Shown here one piece after another: positions 10,951 through 22,115 of a DNA stretch of 64,000 nt (its first letter is position 1; each line of letters begins with the position of its first letter). The notes under the pieces are model-generated. The model worked only from the letters and a program-made list of their open reading frames with translations. It had not been told where the DNA came from and did no database searches. This stretch comes from Asparagopsis taxiformis (lineage: Eukaryota > Rhodophyta > Florideophyceae > Bonnemaisoniales > Bonnemaisoniaceae). Location of the stretch: the NCBI GenBank assembly GCA_030407315.1, contig JALQPE010001805.1:62001-126000 (forward strand), in the 5' to 3' direction. The position numbers were made by a program, and so were the translations under genes.

Positions 10951-13574
10951 CATTTCCATTTCAGATCTACTGGTTGCACTAGGCCTGAAAGTGTTTCTGG
11001 ATAGGGCCGAATAACGACCTGGGCAGCACGCACTGCGTAAGATGATCTGTGTGATGCAGACTGCAAGGATTTCTATGGTGATTCTGGCTGGGGAATGTGG
11101 TAAGCTTGATTGTTGCGTGGCTTTGTATCTCCTTGCCTGCCATTTTGCTTGGATATTTACACGAGCGATCAAACCGAAGACGCCGACTCGGCACAACTAC
11201 CAACTCTCCTAGCTTCGAGTCAGCGCCATCTAATTGCAACTTGTGACACTCAAGACGAATACGTTGTGCTGATCTCTGCAATGAAAATTGAGTTAGTGCT
11301 GCAGTTCTTTTGGTCGATGCCAATATGCAGGGATACTGTTTACACCTTTTGGGAGTCAAGAAGTTCTCAGATTGCAAATCAAATCAGATCATGGTAGAAT
11401 ATCTGACTTTTCTCTCTTCCCTTCACCACATCTGCATCCGGAGCTGAGCCAAGCTGAGCTGGAGGGAACCCGGCCGCTGACCCCTGTCATTCTCATAAAA
11501 ATCTTTAATGCAATACTATTCGTGTATGGTAATGTAAGTGCTAATGAAAATGTATACAAGTCTAGAATAAACGTTGCAGTGGTTCTTTGTAGCTATCGAT
11601 ACTTGCTAAAAATCTGTAGCTTTTGCTTCTCGCATGGACGAGTTGCAGTCTTTGTGTTTGTTTCATTTCTGCCACAAACGAGAGGCAATCAGGGTCTGTG
11701 TGCACATAGAGAATGATTTAATATATGCGCTCATTGCCGTCGTAGATACTTTTAACAATGGCCAGTACGTTTCTCTCGGCCGCCGCCGGGTACGGTCGGA
11801 CTGAAAGATCGGGGAGATGTGTGGAGAGTAGTGTTTGGATAGAGACGAACGTTGTGATGGATGGAATGGTGATGATTTCATGCTGAAGCGATGGGAGATG
11901 GATGGATATGGTTGAATGAAATCTAGTATTCCGAAGGAGGCCTTTTCTCGAGGAAGAGGCATTATATTCTCACAAAGCATGTAGATACTGGTTTCCAGTT
12001 TGGTATGCTATTGTAGCTCAATTCACATCTTATCTACACGTACGTATGGAGAGAGATCCAAGTGTGCGTGGCACAAGTCCAACGGTGAAACAACGCAGTA
12101 TGAAACTACCACAGATAAGGCGGCGTACAAAATCCTCGACTCAAGGCAGCTCTCAGGCTTTCGTGAGCACCGACTTCGTTCCACCAAGATGTTGCGGAAA
12201 TATGTGCTGGTCTAACTTGATACGACCATTGGACAGTTTTGCTCTCTAAGCAATGAGCGAAAAATCAATGATTGCGCGTGTCGTCGGTACGGTCTTGTAA
12301 TGTTGGCTCAACCAATAACATCTAACGTTGAGTTATCCACCCTCCGCCGTGTCGTGTCGTAAATTTGCACAGAAAATTTGTTTCAAATCTTTGCTCCAAT
12401 TATCAGCTCAAATACGGCATTGATCTCCAGCTTCATCTGGACAGAAACACCGATCGCTCGATGTCTGTCTCAGATAAACCGCAGTCAAACGCCATGCGGA
12501 AAGTTTCATCGCTTCCCGTTGCGACTGAATCTGCAAACGCCACACAAAAATTTGCCCTTTCCGCGTCCGGAACGAACGCCGACTACATGTCGTCAGGTTC
12601 CTGATCGACTGGATCGATGGAGCTTGCTCTGCAGGAGAGCAGGACAGGCGGTTTGTTATGCCTGGACAATTTCCATACCGATCTCCCTTCTTGAGTGCAA
12701 AATTACGAGTCTAGAAATTGACCTGCATCGGCTGCTGTATCACATCTGTGCTAAGGATTGATGATACCCGTACCGCTGAGAAATTGCAGCTCTGGTAACG
12801 TGGGGATGATGTGCTGAACACGCAGAACGCTGATCCATAACGGGACTGCTTCATAGGCATAGTACGGAATGTATTGAGACAGCCCAAGCGAATTCAGGAG
12901 GGAGCACCAGGGCAGTGCGCGGTGACTCAGCAGATACCAGTGGTGAGTGGTCTAAATGGGGCTACACACGAGTTTGTCAATGAACAGTCTAGTTTAGTTT
13001 GGAAATGTGTCGGATGGATGGTATGTTGTAAATGTCGACAGATTTGAGGAAGCGATAGAAGCAATCAGCACCGTGTAGTTGCATCAAGGCTTTAGTGGCC
13101 ATTGCTAGAGAACTTTCTCCAATGCCCTTATTGCAGGATGGGCAGAAAACCCGGCCGGTTTCGAGATTGAAGAATTCATTGCGCAGATTGAATGAATGCA
13201 ATTGACGGAGAATGCAGAAGTATACAATGGTATCGTTTTGCAGGGTGACGTAGGGGAAACATGTTGGGCTTGTTGGAAATGCTGAGAGCGATGATGAGAT
13301 CCAGTCGTTTCCGTCGTAGATGGCAGTGCTTATTTTCTGCACGGCTAGCTTGTCTGCTGGGCGACTGGGCGGTATTGGCGTACGATGAAGCGGGACTGGT
13401 GGTGTTTAAATGACATTTTTTGTTTGAAGATGGATGTATGTGTGCGACTAGAATGTAGTAAGAGCATGAAAATGTTTATGTTTGATGGGCGTCGCATGTT
13501 GGGGGACTTTATGTCGTGTGGGGCAATAATGTATCAGGTATTTGAAGCAGACAGCAATCGCTTGAGCGCATATA
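10951..13574. other. core between the palindrome arms
   Basis: 2.6 kb of unique sequence, the expected place for a transposase. Many short ORFs on both strands (up to about 130 codons) but none has a domain I recognise. Introns could hide a gene. The best single candidate is the ORF at 12,989-13,403. Confidence 0.4.
12989..13403 (-). CDS. hypothetical ORF in core of the 12-kb element, possible exon
   Basis: Open for about 138 codons on the minus strand without a clear ATG near its start. Composition is protein-like rather than repetitive, with aromatic residues and a single CPSC motif (ETGRVFCPSCNKGIG) that might be half of a zinc ribbon. There are no homologues in the window. It could be a terminal exon of a transposase or chance; I cannot assign it. 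Confidence 0.25.
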
Positions 13575-16316
13575 GACGTCCGGTGAATGACCAGCGCAAT
13601 TGCATTGCTGGCGAGCCCAGAAATTCTAAAATTTCAGTCAGAAAAAAAATGCAAAAATACATCGATTTGGGCGGTCGAAAGTGCCGTACGGCACACCCCC
13701 ATCTCAAAAACATGTTCACATGTGCATGTTTTTGAGAATAGCCCAAAAAATAAAGCAATTCAGGACGTCTGCCGGACATAGGCTTGATTCTAATTTGGCC
13801 ACAACGGCCCCAGAAGCTACCAAGCGCCCCGAGCGGCCCCTCCCCGCTCACTTACCCACTCACGCCCATCTTGCAGAAACGTTCCTGCTGGCCTCATCCA
13901 TGCCTTCACATCCACATCATAATCCTCTGCTGAGCTGTTCACCTTGGACGCTCACTGGAAGTACTCGTCTTCGACGTCCGCCAATGCAGGACAACACCAT
14001 GAATACTAAACCCACCGTGGATCTCAGTCATCAACGGTGGGCGTCCTATAAATGACTGCTATAGAACCATTGCCCCAAGCCCTCCAGTTTGGACGCTCAG
14101 CCAACAGTGATTGCTGCTCTACCTCCTTGGTCGTTCTCCGATGCATGTAAATGCGCCAAAGTACGACCGATGGGGCAGTCCAAACTTTTTGTACCAGTGC
14201 ACGCCTAGGGATACCACAAGGTTCGTCATACACACACAAAGACACAAAGACACAAACACACAAACACACAAACACACAAACACACAAACACACAAACACA
14301 AACACACAACACACAAACACACAAACACACAAACAACACGCACTGCAGCACCCAACTTTCGCATGCGTCAGTGATGTGCTGCTGCAGTGTGTATGCGCTG
14401 TGCGGTAGCAAGATTTCCATGCTTGCAGCCATTCACATCCAGACATCCAGCCGCCGACCAGGGAAGCCGTTTGCAGCCGATTCTCCCTTGTCTGCATGGC
14501 ATCTCGGTGCTGTCAACACTTGCTTAGTTGCTGCGATGCGAGCAAATGTGCAGCACTAGCCTAACTTGAAATGGACGTCCAGTAGAAGTCCGGCTCGGTT
14601 ACATTGCTGGTCAGCCCTGAAATTCTAAAATGTTGGGCTGAGAAATAGCTGCAAAACTGTATCCATGTGCAATACTCGACCAACCTGAAATGGACGTCCG
14701 GTGAATGTCCAGCTCAATTGCATTGCTGGCGAGCCCAGAAATTCTAAAATTTCAGTCAGAAAAAAATTGCAAAATTATATCGATTTGGGCGGTCGAAAGT
14801 GCCGTACGGCACACCCCCATCTCAAAAACATGTTCACATGTGCATGTTTTTGAGAATAGCCCAAATTTCAATTCAAATCAAGGTGTCTAATTTGGCCACA
14901 ACGGCCCCAGGAACCGGCTGCTGCCCCGGCCGGGGCCGTCACTGGCTTCTGTAAGCACCAACTGTAAGCAAAGCCACATCTCACGAAGGGTCGATTCCAG
15001 GCTCAGGCTCAATACGCCAGGGCGAAGTTTTGGTCCTTGTTTCGACATGCTCCCACCCCACTTTCTCACGACAAACACTGCTCATCCATCATGCTGCACA
15101 TGCTACGTGCACTTCGTATGAGCAGTGGGCCCGCCTGCGTGGTTGCTGTAATGCGTAGATGTGAGCAGCATACGAACAACCCAGAATGGACGTCTGGTGG
15201 ATGTCCGGCTCAATTGCATTGCTGGCGAGCCCAGAAATTCTAAAATTTCGGGCAGAAAAAAATTGTGAAAAATCATCGATTTGGGCGGGTCGATTGTGCC
15301 GTACGGCAGACCCCCATCTCAAAAACATGTTCACATGTGCATGTTTTTGAGAATAGCCCAAATTTCAATTCAAATCAAGGTGTCTAATTTGGCCACAACG
15401 GCCCCAGGAACCGGCTGCCGCCCCGACCGGGGCCGTCACTGGCTTCGGTAAGCACTAACTGTAAGCCAAAATCGCGTCTTACGAAGGGTCGATTCCAGGC
15501 TTCAAGCCCAAGTTATGCTAGGGAGACATCTTTTTCCCTGTTTCATCATGGTCCCACCTTACATCCTCACGACAAACAACACTCACACATCACGTTACTC
15601 ATATTCCGTGCACTTTGTATGAGTAGTGAGCCCGCCTGCTTAGTTGCTGCAATGCATGGATGTGGGCAGCACACGACCAACCTGAAATGGACGTCCGGTG
15701 GATGTCCGGCTCAATTGCATTGCTGGCGAGCCCAGAAATTCTAAAATTTCGGGCAGAAAAAAATTGTGAAAAATCATCGATTTGGGCGGGTCGATTGTGC
15801 CGTACGGCAGACCCCCATCTCAAAAACATGTTCACATGTGCATGTTTTTGAGAATAGCCCAAATTTCAATTCAAATCAAGGTGTCTAATTTGGCCACAAC
15901 GGCCCCAGGAACCGGCTGCCGCCCCGACCGGGGTCATCACTGGCTTCTGTAAGCACCAACTGTAAGCCAAAATCGCGTCTTACGAAGGGTCGATTTCAGG
16001 CTCAACACGTCAGGGACAGGTCTTGGTCCTTGTTTCATCATGGTCCCGCCCTACTCTCTCACGATCAACCTGAAATGGACGTCCGGTGGATGTCCAGCTC
16101 GATTGCATTGCTGGCCAGCCCAGAAATTCTAAAATTTCCGAAAAATCAATTTGGTGGCCCAGCATCTCCTGTGCCGAAAATTCCCGCGCTCACTTGTGAT
16201 ATACGTCTAGACGTGTTTCGCACTTGTACGCATCAGGGAAGGCGTCACGGAAGGTTGAGACTACGCTACTTGTGTACCGCGTCGTCTGAAATAGCGAGTA
16301 GTGTTTGTTGTATAGT
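13575..16316 (-). repeat. right arm of internal palindrome
   Basis: Inverse of the left arm, with one more 0.5-kb unit (GGACGTCC-type starts near 14,692, 15,187, 15,688 and 16,075). It has four hairpin copies (13,703-13,736; 14,821-14,854; 15,318-15,351; 15,819-15,852). Identity to the left arm is very high near the core (a shared 124-codon ORF translates identically at 10,470-10,844 and 13,681-14,055) and clearly lower at the outer end. Confidence 0.85.
14234..14338. repeat. CACAAA microsatellite in right arm
   Basis: Repeated CACAAA/CACACAAA of about 100 bp. The matching place in the left arm (10,262-10,298) has only about 35 bp of GTGTTTGT, so this array has changed length since the arms were last homogenised. 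ORFs across it rich in Cys/Val or His/Thr are artefacts. Confidence 0.9.
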
Positions 16317-17454
16317 TGTGGAGTATGCGTCTGGTGGTTTGTAAAGCTTGCAGAACGGGATAGGGATGTGGGTGGCTCCATTTTATGAATACATGAATAC
16401 AAATATTCAGGGTTGACGAAGCGGAAAGGCATACGCTCATACATGTATGAGTTTGCATAGTGGAGAAAATATTTACATCGAAATTTACATGGAAGAGATG
16501 GAGGTTTTAAGGATGAGGTATGAGAGGAAGAAAATTCTTCTGTGGTATGAGGATGTGTTCTGTGGGGGGTGGATGGAATCTTGGGATGGGATGGTACAGG
16601 GGGAAGTGGAAATGTACGGAGTGCGGGTTTAGATTGGAGTGTGATTCGGAGAGGAGTGCCGACAAGCATATTATGGGGATTGGGGAGACGCTGCGGGGTG
16701 TTGGGGTAGTGAGGGCGGAGGAGGTGTTTAGGTGGGACCGTAGGAGGGTGCGGTTGAAGGCCCCGAGAGGAGGGGGTTTTAGGAAAGTGAGGAGAAAGAG
16801 GTGGGAAGGGGGGTGGCGTCTGTTCTGGCTGTGGTGAGTGGGGATGTGATGGGGAAGAAGAGGGTTATTGTATTTGGGGAGGGAGGGGAGTGGGAGGATG
16901 GGTGCGAAGTGGGGGGTTGATATGTGTTTCAGAGCGGGGAGGTTTCTGGGGAGACGGCGGGGGAGCGGGAGCGTGGGCCGGTGGTGGTGGTGGTGGTGTA
17001 TACGGTATCGAAGATGCGGATGGCGTGGGGGCATGGAGCAGGTGAGGGAGGGAGGGGTGGAGCAGGTCGAAGAGTAAGCTGCAGGGGAAGTTTGTGGAGA
17101 GGGCGAAGGAGAGGGGTTGAAGGTAGAGGAGAGAGGGTATTGAAGAACAATACGTTGCAAAGGTGATGGGGGAGAGCATGGTCGAGGGGATAGGGGATGT
17201 TTTTCCCTATTCTGAGGTAGTATGAGGACTGGTTATAAGAAATCTGTACGGTAGAGCAGAAAAGTAGGTATGGAATGGAGGTGTGCACCGTGGAAGCGGG
17301 GATAGGTAGCTGAAAATGCGTTCTAGAGTGGTATTGGGGGTGTTTGAGGTACAGTACGGGGGAGGTGAGCACCAAATGGAAGGGGGTGTGAGCGAGAGGA
17401 TGAAAAAATTAAAGACAAAATTGGAGTCGACCGACAAGGAAAAATAGAGTGGTC
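16317..17454. other. G+T-rich zone, no convincing gene
   Basis: Strong G-over-C and T excess on the plus strand, mirroring the A+C-rich zone on the left side. A plus-strand frame holds KCTECGFRLECDSERSADKH (about 16,605-16,665), which resembles one zinc-finger half, but frames break often. The long minus-strand frames (to 217 codons) are Pro/His-rich products of the skew. Confidence 0.35.
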
Positions 17455-17727
17455 GCCGTGATGGATGCGGACATCCATGTCGAGCAAGGCGGCAGAAATT
17501 TCTGGGGTCGAAATTTTTGAATTTCTGAACCGGCGCCCGTCCTAGGTTGACATAGACATGGCGGAAGTCCATCCCGAGGGGGACATCCGTGGTACTAGAA
17601 ACAATGAATGTCGTCCTAGTAATACTAGACGTACTAGACCGCATGGACGTCCGGATCTAGGCGGACATCCAAAAATACTGGAGAACATGGACGTCCGCCT
17701 AGTAATACTAGGTGTACTAGAGGTTGT
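17455..17727. repeat. right subterminal region of the 12-kb element
   Basis: Contains GGACGTCC or GGACATCC boxes at about 17,470, 17,586, 17,643, 17,660 and 17,689, and repeated CTAGTAATACTAG/GTACTAGA motifs. It differs in detail from the 43-bp array at the other end. Confidence 0.6.
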
Positions 17728-17760
17728 GGACGTCCGCGTCCATTTCCGAGAACACAGACG
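17728..17760 (-). repeat. right terminal inverted repeat of the 12-kb element
   Basis: Inverse of 5798-5830 with two mismatches; followed by TA at 17,761-17,762. Confidence 0.85.
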
Positions 17761-17762
17761 TA

Positions 17763-18200
17763 GCCCGGTTGTGATATTGAGATCCCACATGTGGTATGAG
17801 TAACTTTCCAACCTAGATTATGTTCCACCTTGTCCAGATATTTCAATTGGTATTTTTCTCGGAGACAGGTTTTGACCTTCTTGGTGAGCGCGGAATTGTT
17901 CGTGACAACTAGAAAATCATCTACTGTGATGGCCAAGAGTACGAATTGTTTCGGGTCAGATTTGCAGCGTAAGATGAAGGAGCATGTGTAGGAGGCAAGG
18001 CGTGAGAATTGAGAGATAGTTAGGAAGTCTGCAAGGCCTTCTGTAAAAATTTTGCATGCCTGCTTGCTCCCGTACATGTTGCCTGTTAGTTTGGCAACAT
18101 GGTGTAGGTATTTGAACGTTCCATTGAATCTTTGGGTTGGTGTAGAAAAATGTTTCGATCTTCCGTGAAGAGCTCATGGAGGAACACTGATTCGAGGTCC
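17763..18200 (-). pseudogene. Cop-2 reverse transcriptase, catalytic part
   Basis: Minus-strand frame with SFLHEL-type text, then YGSKQACKIFTEGLADFL, KQFVLLAITVDDFLVV (the RT catalytic box, TVDD in place of the usual YVDD), KYQLKYLDKVEHNLGW and SISQPGYV at the break with the 12-kb element. Upstream it is interrupted by a solo LTR at 18,206. Part of the oldest element in the stack. Confidence 0.85.
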
Positions 18201-18205
18201 CAGTG

Positions 18206-19004
18206 TGTAGGTACAGCCGGAATGGCGATCGCTAAGGGAGTTCTAGAATTGCTAGCCGTGTCAGGGCGAGGTGAACCGGATCGTGCTGATGAACTTGCGT
18301 TTCGCGCGTCGCTCGGTCGCGGTGGCGGCCGGGTGGTACAACGGCGGAACGCGCAGGGATCGATCGCAACACGGGATTCGCCGTCCAGCGCAAGCCGTGA
18401 TCTCAGGGGGAGGTCATCGAGTAAACTCGAGCACAACGTGATGCACACAGAGGTCGTAAATCCCTGGCCTAGTGGTGTGCTACGCAATGCGCAGTATCGC
18501 GGTGCAAAGCGGTGCGACGATCGGTTTACGCGGCGCGCGCGCACGTACGTCGGCGATCGTGAGCAATCCGCACGCAACGTCGTAACGCAATCGGTCCTCG
18601 CGATGCGCTAAACGCTTATCTCGTAGCTGCGAAAGTGCTGACTGTTTATTGGTAAGTTGCGAAGCAGGACAACCATTAGTAGCTAACTACTCAGGACAGG
18701 TTTTCCTTGCGCGGCCGGCCGGCGGCCATGCGCTCGCACGCAAAAAAGGGAAATATTTGGGGAAAAGACTTTCGTCATAAAAAACCCAAAAAGGGGAATA
18801 AAGGGAAATTGGTAGAAATAGCTACACGTGGCGCCGGATCCGCGGTTTCGTGGCAACGTTCGCACGCACGCGCTCGCATCGACGCTCCGTGACACGTAAT
18901 CGCAACGCTACGCGTACGCTCGCTTACTAAGGCGGATGCACGCGAATTCAACTCGACGCAGTCACCGCGAACGCGCGCACGTGGACGAAATAAATTGCGC
19001 CACA
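18206..19004 (-). mobile_element. solo LTR of the Gy-A family, 799 bp, CAGTG duplication
   Basis: TGTAGG...GCCACA on the plus strand. It resembles the LTR at 43,848-44,656 over its whole length, including the U3-end subtype. Exact 5-bp duplications CAGTG lie at 18,201-18,205 and 19,005-19,009, inside the Cop-2 RT frame. It results from LTR-LTR recombination of a full element. Orientation is given in the gag-pol sense. Confidence 0.9.
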
Positions 19005-19009
19005 CAGTG

Positions 19010-19486
19010 GTATGTTTGGAAGTTGTTGGCTGCTGCTATGGCAAGGGCTGTGTGGATTGCGTCACGACTGGCTACTGGAATTGCCAAGTCGTTGGGATCA
19101 AAATGTAAGCCAGATATTTGTAGGTCTCCACGTATCGTGCAGCGAACTTTACGTGTTGTGGGACAGCCGTCACTATCTTTTTTTAGTTTCATGACAGTTT
19201 GTACGGGTAGTAGTTTGATACCGGGAGATATGTCTGAGGAGGGGACGTAGGTAAGTACGCCTCGGGATTCAAGGCTATCAAGCTCTGCATTCCATGCAGT
19301 TTCCCAAGCAGAGGCATCTGGAGCTCTGCGTGCCTGTTTGATGTTTTTTGGTTCCGTGTAGGAGTCATTTTGTACATTGTTTGATGCTGTGGCACTTGTG
19401 TGGGTGGTGAAGACTGGGTCATGTTCAGGGTCGTATGCAGAAAAATCAGAAGCTCTACATCGTGAGACTTGATTGGTGTTGGGGTC
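19010..19486 (-). pseudogene. Cop-2 pol, linker and start of reverse transcriptase
   Basis: The minus strand reads YDIFDPNTNQVSRCRASDF, then APDASAWETAWNAELDSL, VLTYVPSS and TVMKLKKDSDG, then a decayed RDAIHTALAIAAANNF block. This is the copia integrase-RT linker and first RT motif. It is broken on one side by LTR-S and on the other by the Gy-A solo LTR. Confidence 0.8.
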
Positions 19487-19491
19487 AAAGA

Positions 19492-20182
19492 TGTCATACC
19501 GCCTGGCAGTCCTCTCAATCTGAGCCGTGTCGCTTCCCTATTGGGTACCCACTTAAGGGATGTGCCAATCACAAGGCACTAGCACTAGCCAACTGGGCGT
19601 GTTTCCTGTAATTGGGACTAGCGCAAGGCTGTAAATACCCTACTCGGGCCTACCGGCCCCGGCCAAGACCCCACAAGGGGCAAATTTCTAACTTAAGCTG
19701 ATCAGCTGTACATTACAATGTAAGCCTAACTGGCAATAACCTCGCGGGTAGGCGAGTGCCGTTAACTGGGCTCTAGTTGGTCAATAACTGGATATTTATT
19801 CCTAACTACTAAACCTAGCTTACAGTAGACTTAGTATAAATACGCCGCTGGAATAGCCAGTAGGCTCGGTTTCTAGAGAAACGTAAACTCAAGTGGAATT
19901 ACGACCCACTGGAAGAGTGTTCGCATACCTATTGTTCAACCCTCTCCGGGAAAACCTTAGGGTTAGCCAACAGCTCGACGGATTACGTCACTTTCTCCAT
20001 TAATACGCACCTTGCGTGAGCGCTATAATCGCACAACCCCCTCCGGGTAGCGATACTTTCTCTCAGACGAGACTACCTGCTGGGTACGTTATAAGGTTCA
20101 TCTGCTCTACCACCTCTTCTGCCGAGGCTCGGGACACCTGTCGGGTGGTTTGCCGCTCTAGCAGATTTTCTACCTGCTACAA
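19492..20182 (+). mobile_element. LTR-S solo LTR, copy 1, 691 bp, AAAGA duplication
   Basis: TGTCATACCGCCTGGC...ACCTGCTACA, flanked by AAAGA at 19,487-19,491 and 20,183-20,187. A diverged copy sits inverted at 41,597-42,280 with its own duplication. A TATAAATA box near 19,836 is conserved (TATAAAA) in the other copy, so the plus strand is the likely sense. No internal part of this family is in the window. Confidence 0.9.
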
Positions 20183-20187
20183 AAGAT

Positions 20188-21437
20188 ATGGTAATGACGA
20201 TGGCCTGTCCGGCCTATGTAGTGCACTAGTCTGGCGCGTGGTGCAAGTTTGTGTTGAGGGGCAGTGATGAGGATATGACAAGTTGTTCCAAACGGGAGTA
20301 AGTCGGAAATGTCTGGAGTGGTTCGATAGAAGAGAGCGGCAGGGAGTTGTCCGTGTGCGTTGTGGGGTGTATGATTATATGTGTCCGCAGCAGCGAGGGT
20401 GGAAAAGTCCCAAAGCGTGGCAAGTCCAGAAACAAGGAGTGTGGTACGTGCTGTATCCATGATGGTTCTATTTACCCGTTCCGCTAGAGAATTTTCTTGG
20501 GGAGTATGCGGTATTGTGGGGTGGGTTTGGATATGATGACTGGAGTAAAATTGTTGACGGAGGTTTGTGTGATACTCCATAGCATTGTCAGAGGTGAGGT
20601 GTGTAATTCGGTGTGGATTATGAGTTTCGGTGGAGATGATATGGTGTGTTAGGAGGTGGCCGACCATGAATTTGGACTCCATACAGTTGATTGTTAAATA
20701 ACGGCTGCCTTCATCCAGAAATGTTATGAAGTATCGATTTCTGGTGCTAGATGTGGTGGGCATCGGTCCACAGACATCAGTATGTAGATGCGTACCTATC
20801 GGTGCAGTGCGTTTGCGTCTGCTTCTTCGTGTGCGAAATGGTGCAGCATGTTGTTTGCCAGCTGCGCAGCCAGAGCATGAGAATTCAGCAGGTGGGGTTC
20901 TTAAGAGAGTAGAAGGCATGTGAGGAACTAGTGCGTTTTTCGCCATGTAATGTATCTTGCTGGGGTGTATGTGATTTAGTTTTATGTGCCATTTGTGATA
21001 ATCTTTGATCGTGGATGGCAGGTCAGGTTTATCACGTTTGTAGTTGCGTGCGCGTACTAATGGCTTAGTGAGTGGCAGTTTTTTATGATAGATTTTTCGT
21101 GTGGTGATCGTGTGAGTAAGTGTTGACTTCTGCGGTTTGTGTAGCGGTTTGTTAGGAACACGGGGTGTTTGTGCAGGTCGGGTGTTTGTTGATGACAGTT
21201 TGCGTTCAGTTCGTTTGAAGCGAGATGAAATTGCATGGGCAGCGTTGTTGTGAGGTAGGGTGTGTTTGGAAGAGTTGCGTCGATTATGTTTGGTATTTTT
21301 GAAACAAGAAGGGATGCGTGGCATGTGCAGTCGGTAAAGTCCGTCGGAGGATACGTGCGCAGTATGGATAACTTCATCCGCAAGAGGTGGGTGAGATGGG
21401 TGTTTTATGTAGGCCTTATCGTTCGGGAATAGTACGT
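20188..21437 (-). pseudogene. Cop-2 integrase
   Basis: It contains a zinc-binding domain (WHIKLNHIHPSKIHYM ... CSGCAAGKQ) and core motifs HTDVCGPM, LTSDNAMEY and QENSLAERVNRT, in one frame of about 400 codons. The catalytic D, D, E are present. The frame is still open at 21,437 (VLFPNDKAY near the break), where Gy-B begins. The rest of Cop-2 (gag, protease) should lie beyond Gy-B, which the inversion places left of this window. Confidence 0.85.
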
Positions 21438-22099
21438 TGTGGAACGATAGTTCGTTAGACGAAGTAGCTGGTACGAGCTAGTGGACTCGCTGTCCTTACG
21501 AAACGAAACGAACAGTGCCACCCGCTGGTGTTTGACAGTATGTTAGGTAGAAAGGTAGAAGGTAGAGTGGTTAGCGAGTAGACACGAGCGTCACGACGCA
21601 ACAATCCAGGCGAGGATTACGTTAACGAACGAGGTGGTACGTCACCGGAGGCGCTCTCAACCAAGCCCGTAGGCACTACACGCGATCAGCCTCACGTGTG
21701 GCAATGGGTAGGGAGTACGCAGCTCGACGGAGACGAAGCCTCGTTAGGCGAAAACGTAAACGTAGAAGTCCGTCGTAGACTAGAGCACGTTGCCCCATCG
21801 TTAATTGTCCCCTTTCCCTTCCGGCACGATGCCAATACCTATTTAGCCACGATGGCATCGCTTTACAGTGTAAACACTGCTCGTAACGTCCCCGAATGGG
21901 AAAGGACCTTGTGGGTCGCACGCAGGGACCCGTTGGTCCGTAGGCCGTTGCCAGTATGTTCGTTGCACACGTGTGCCGGTTGCGCGCGCGCATGCGCCAG
22001 CAATGTTCGTGCATTGCTGTCGCCGGTCGTGTCCGCCGAAATTCGAATTCCGCGGAAATCGAAAATATTTGCAATTTCGGAATTGCCACGTATACTACA
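21438..22099 (-). repeat. Gy-B 3' LTR, about 662 bp
   Basis: Plus-strand TGTGGAACG...TATACTACA, placed by the abrupt end of the Cop-2 frame at 21,437 (TACGT, 21,433-21,437, likely target duplication) and by the C-rich tract at 22,100-22,115. Only one copy is in the window, so both boundaries are inferred. It is unrelated to the Gy-A LTR. Confidence 0.6.
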
Positions 22100-22115
22100 C
22101 AGCCCCACCCCCACA
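22100..22115 (-). other. probable Gy-B polypurine tract
   Basis: Plus strand CAGCCCCACCCCCACA, i.e. a purine-rich GTGGGGGTGGGG tract on the minus strand, directly before the LTR in the gag-pol direction. Confidence 0.55.

Larger units (their letters stand above)
5798..17760. mobile_element. 12-kb TIR transposon with TA duplication and internal palindrome
   Basis: It begins CGTCTGTGTTTTCGGAA and ends with the inverse of CGTCTGTGTTCTCGGAA. The TIRs match at 31 of 33 bases and similarity continues weakly inward (CTCTAGTAC). It is flanked by TA at 5796-5797 and 17,761-17,762; taking out the element plus one TA rejoins Cop-2 in frame. Inside, in order: 43-bp subterminal repeats, an A+C-rich degenerate tandem zone, a 2.2-kb left arm, a 2.6-kb core, a 2.7-kb inverted right arm, a G+T-rich zone and right subterminal motifs. 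The palindromic octamer GGACGTCC recurs in both ends and in the arms. I recognise no transposase, so the superfamily is open (a TA duplication also occurs outside Tc1/mariner). Confidence 0.8.

Noticed and set aside
14024..14497. Cys/Val-rich ORF across the CACAAA run
   Set aside because: Translation of a microsatellite; absent from the other palindrome arm.
16507..17375. Minus-strand ORFs of 148-217 codons rich in Pro, His and Ser
   Set aside because: They are explained by the strong G+T skew of the plus strand, which removes minus-strand stops. Composition is low-complexity, and frames overlap each other without domain evidence.
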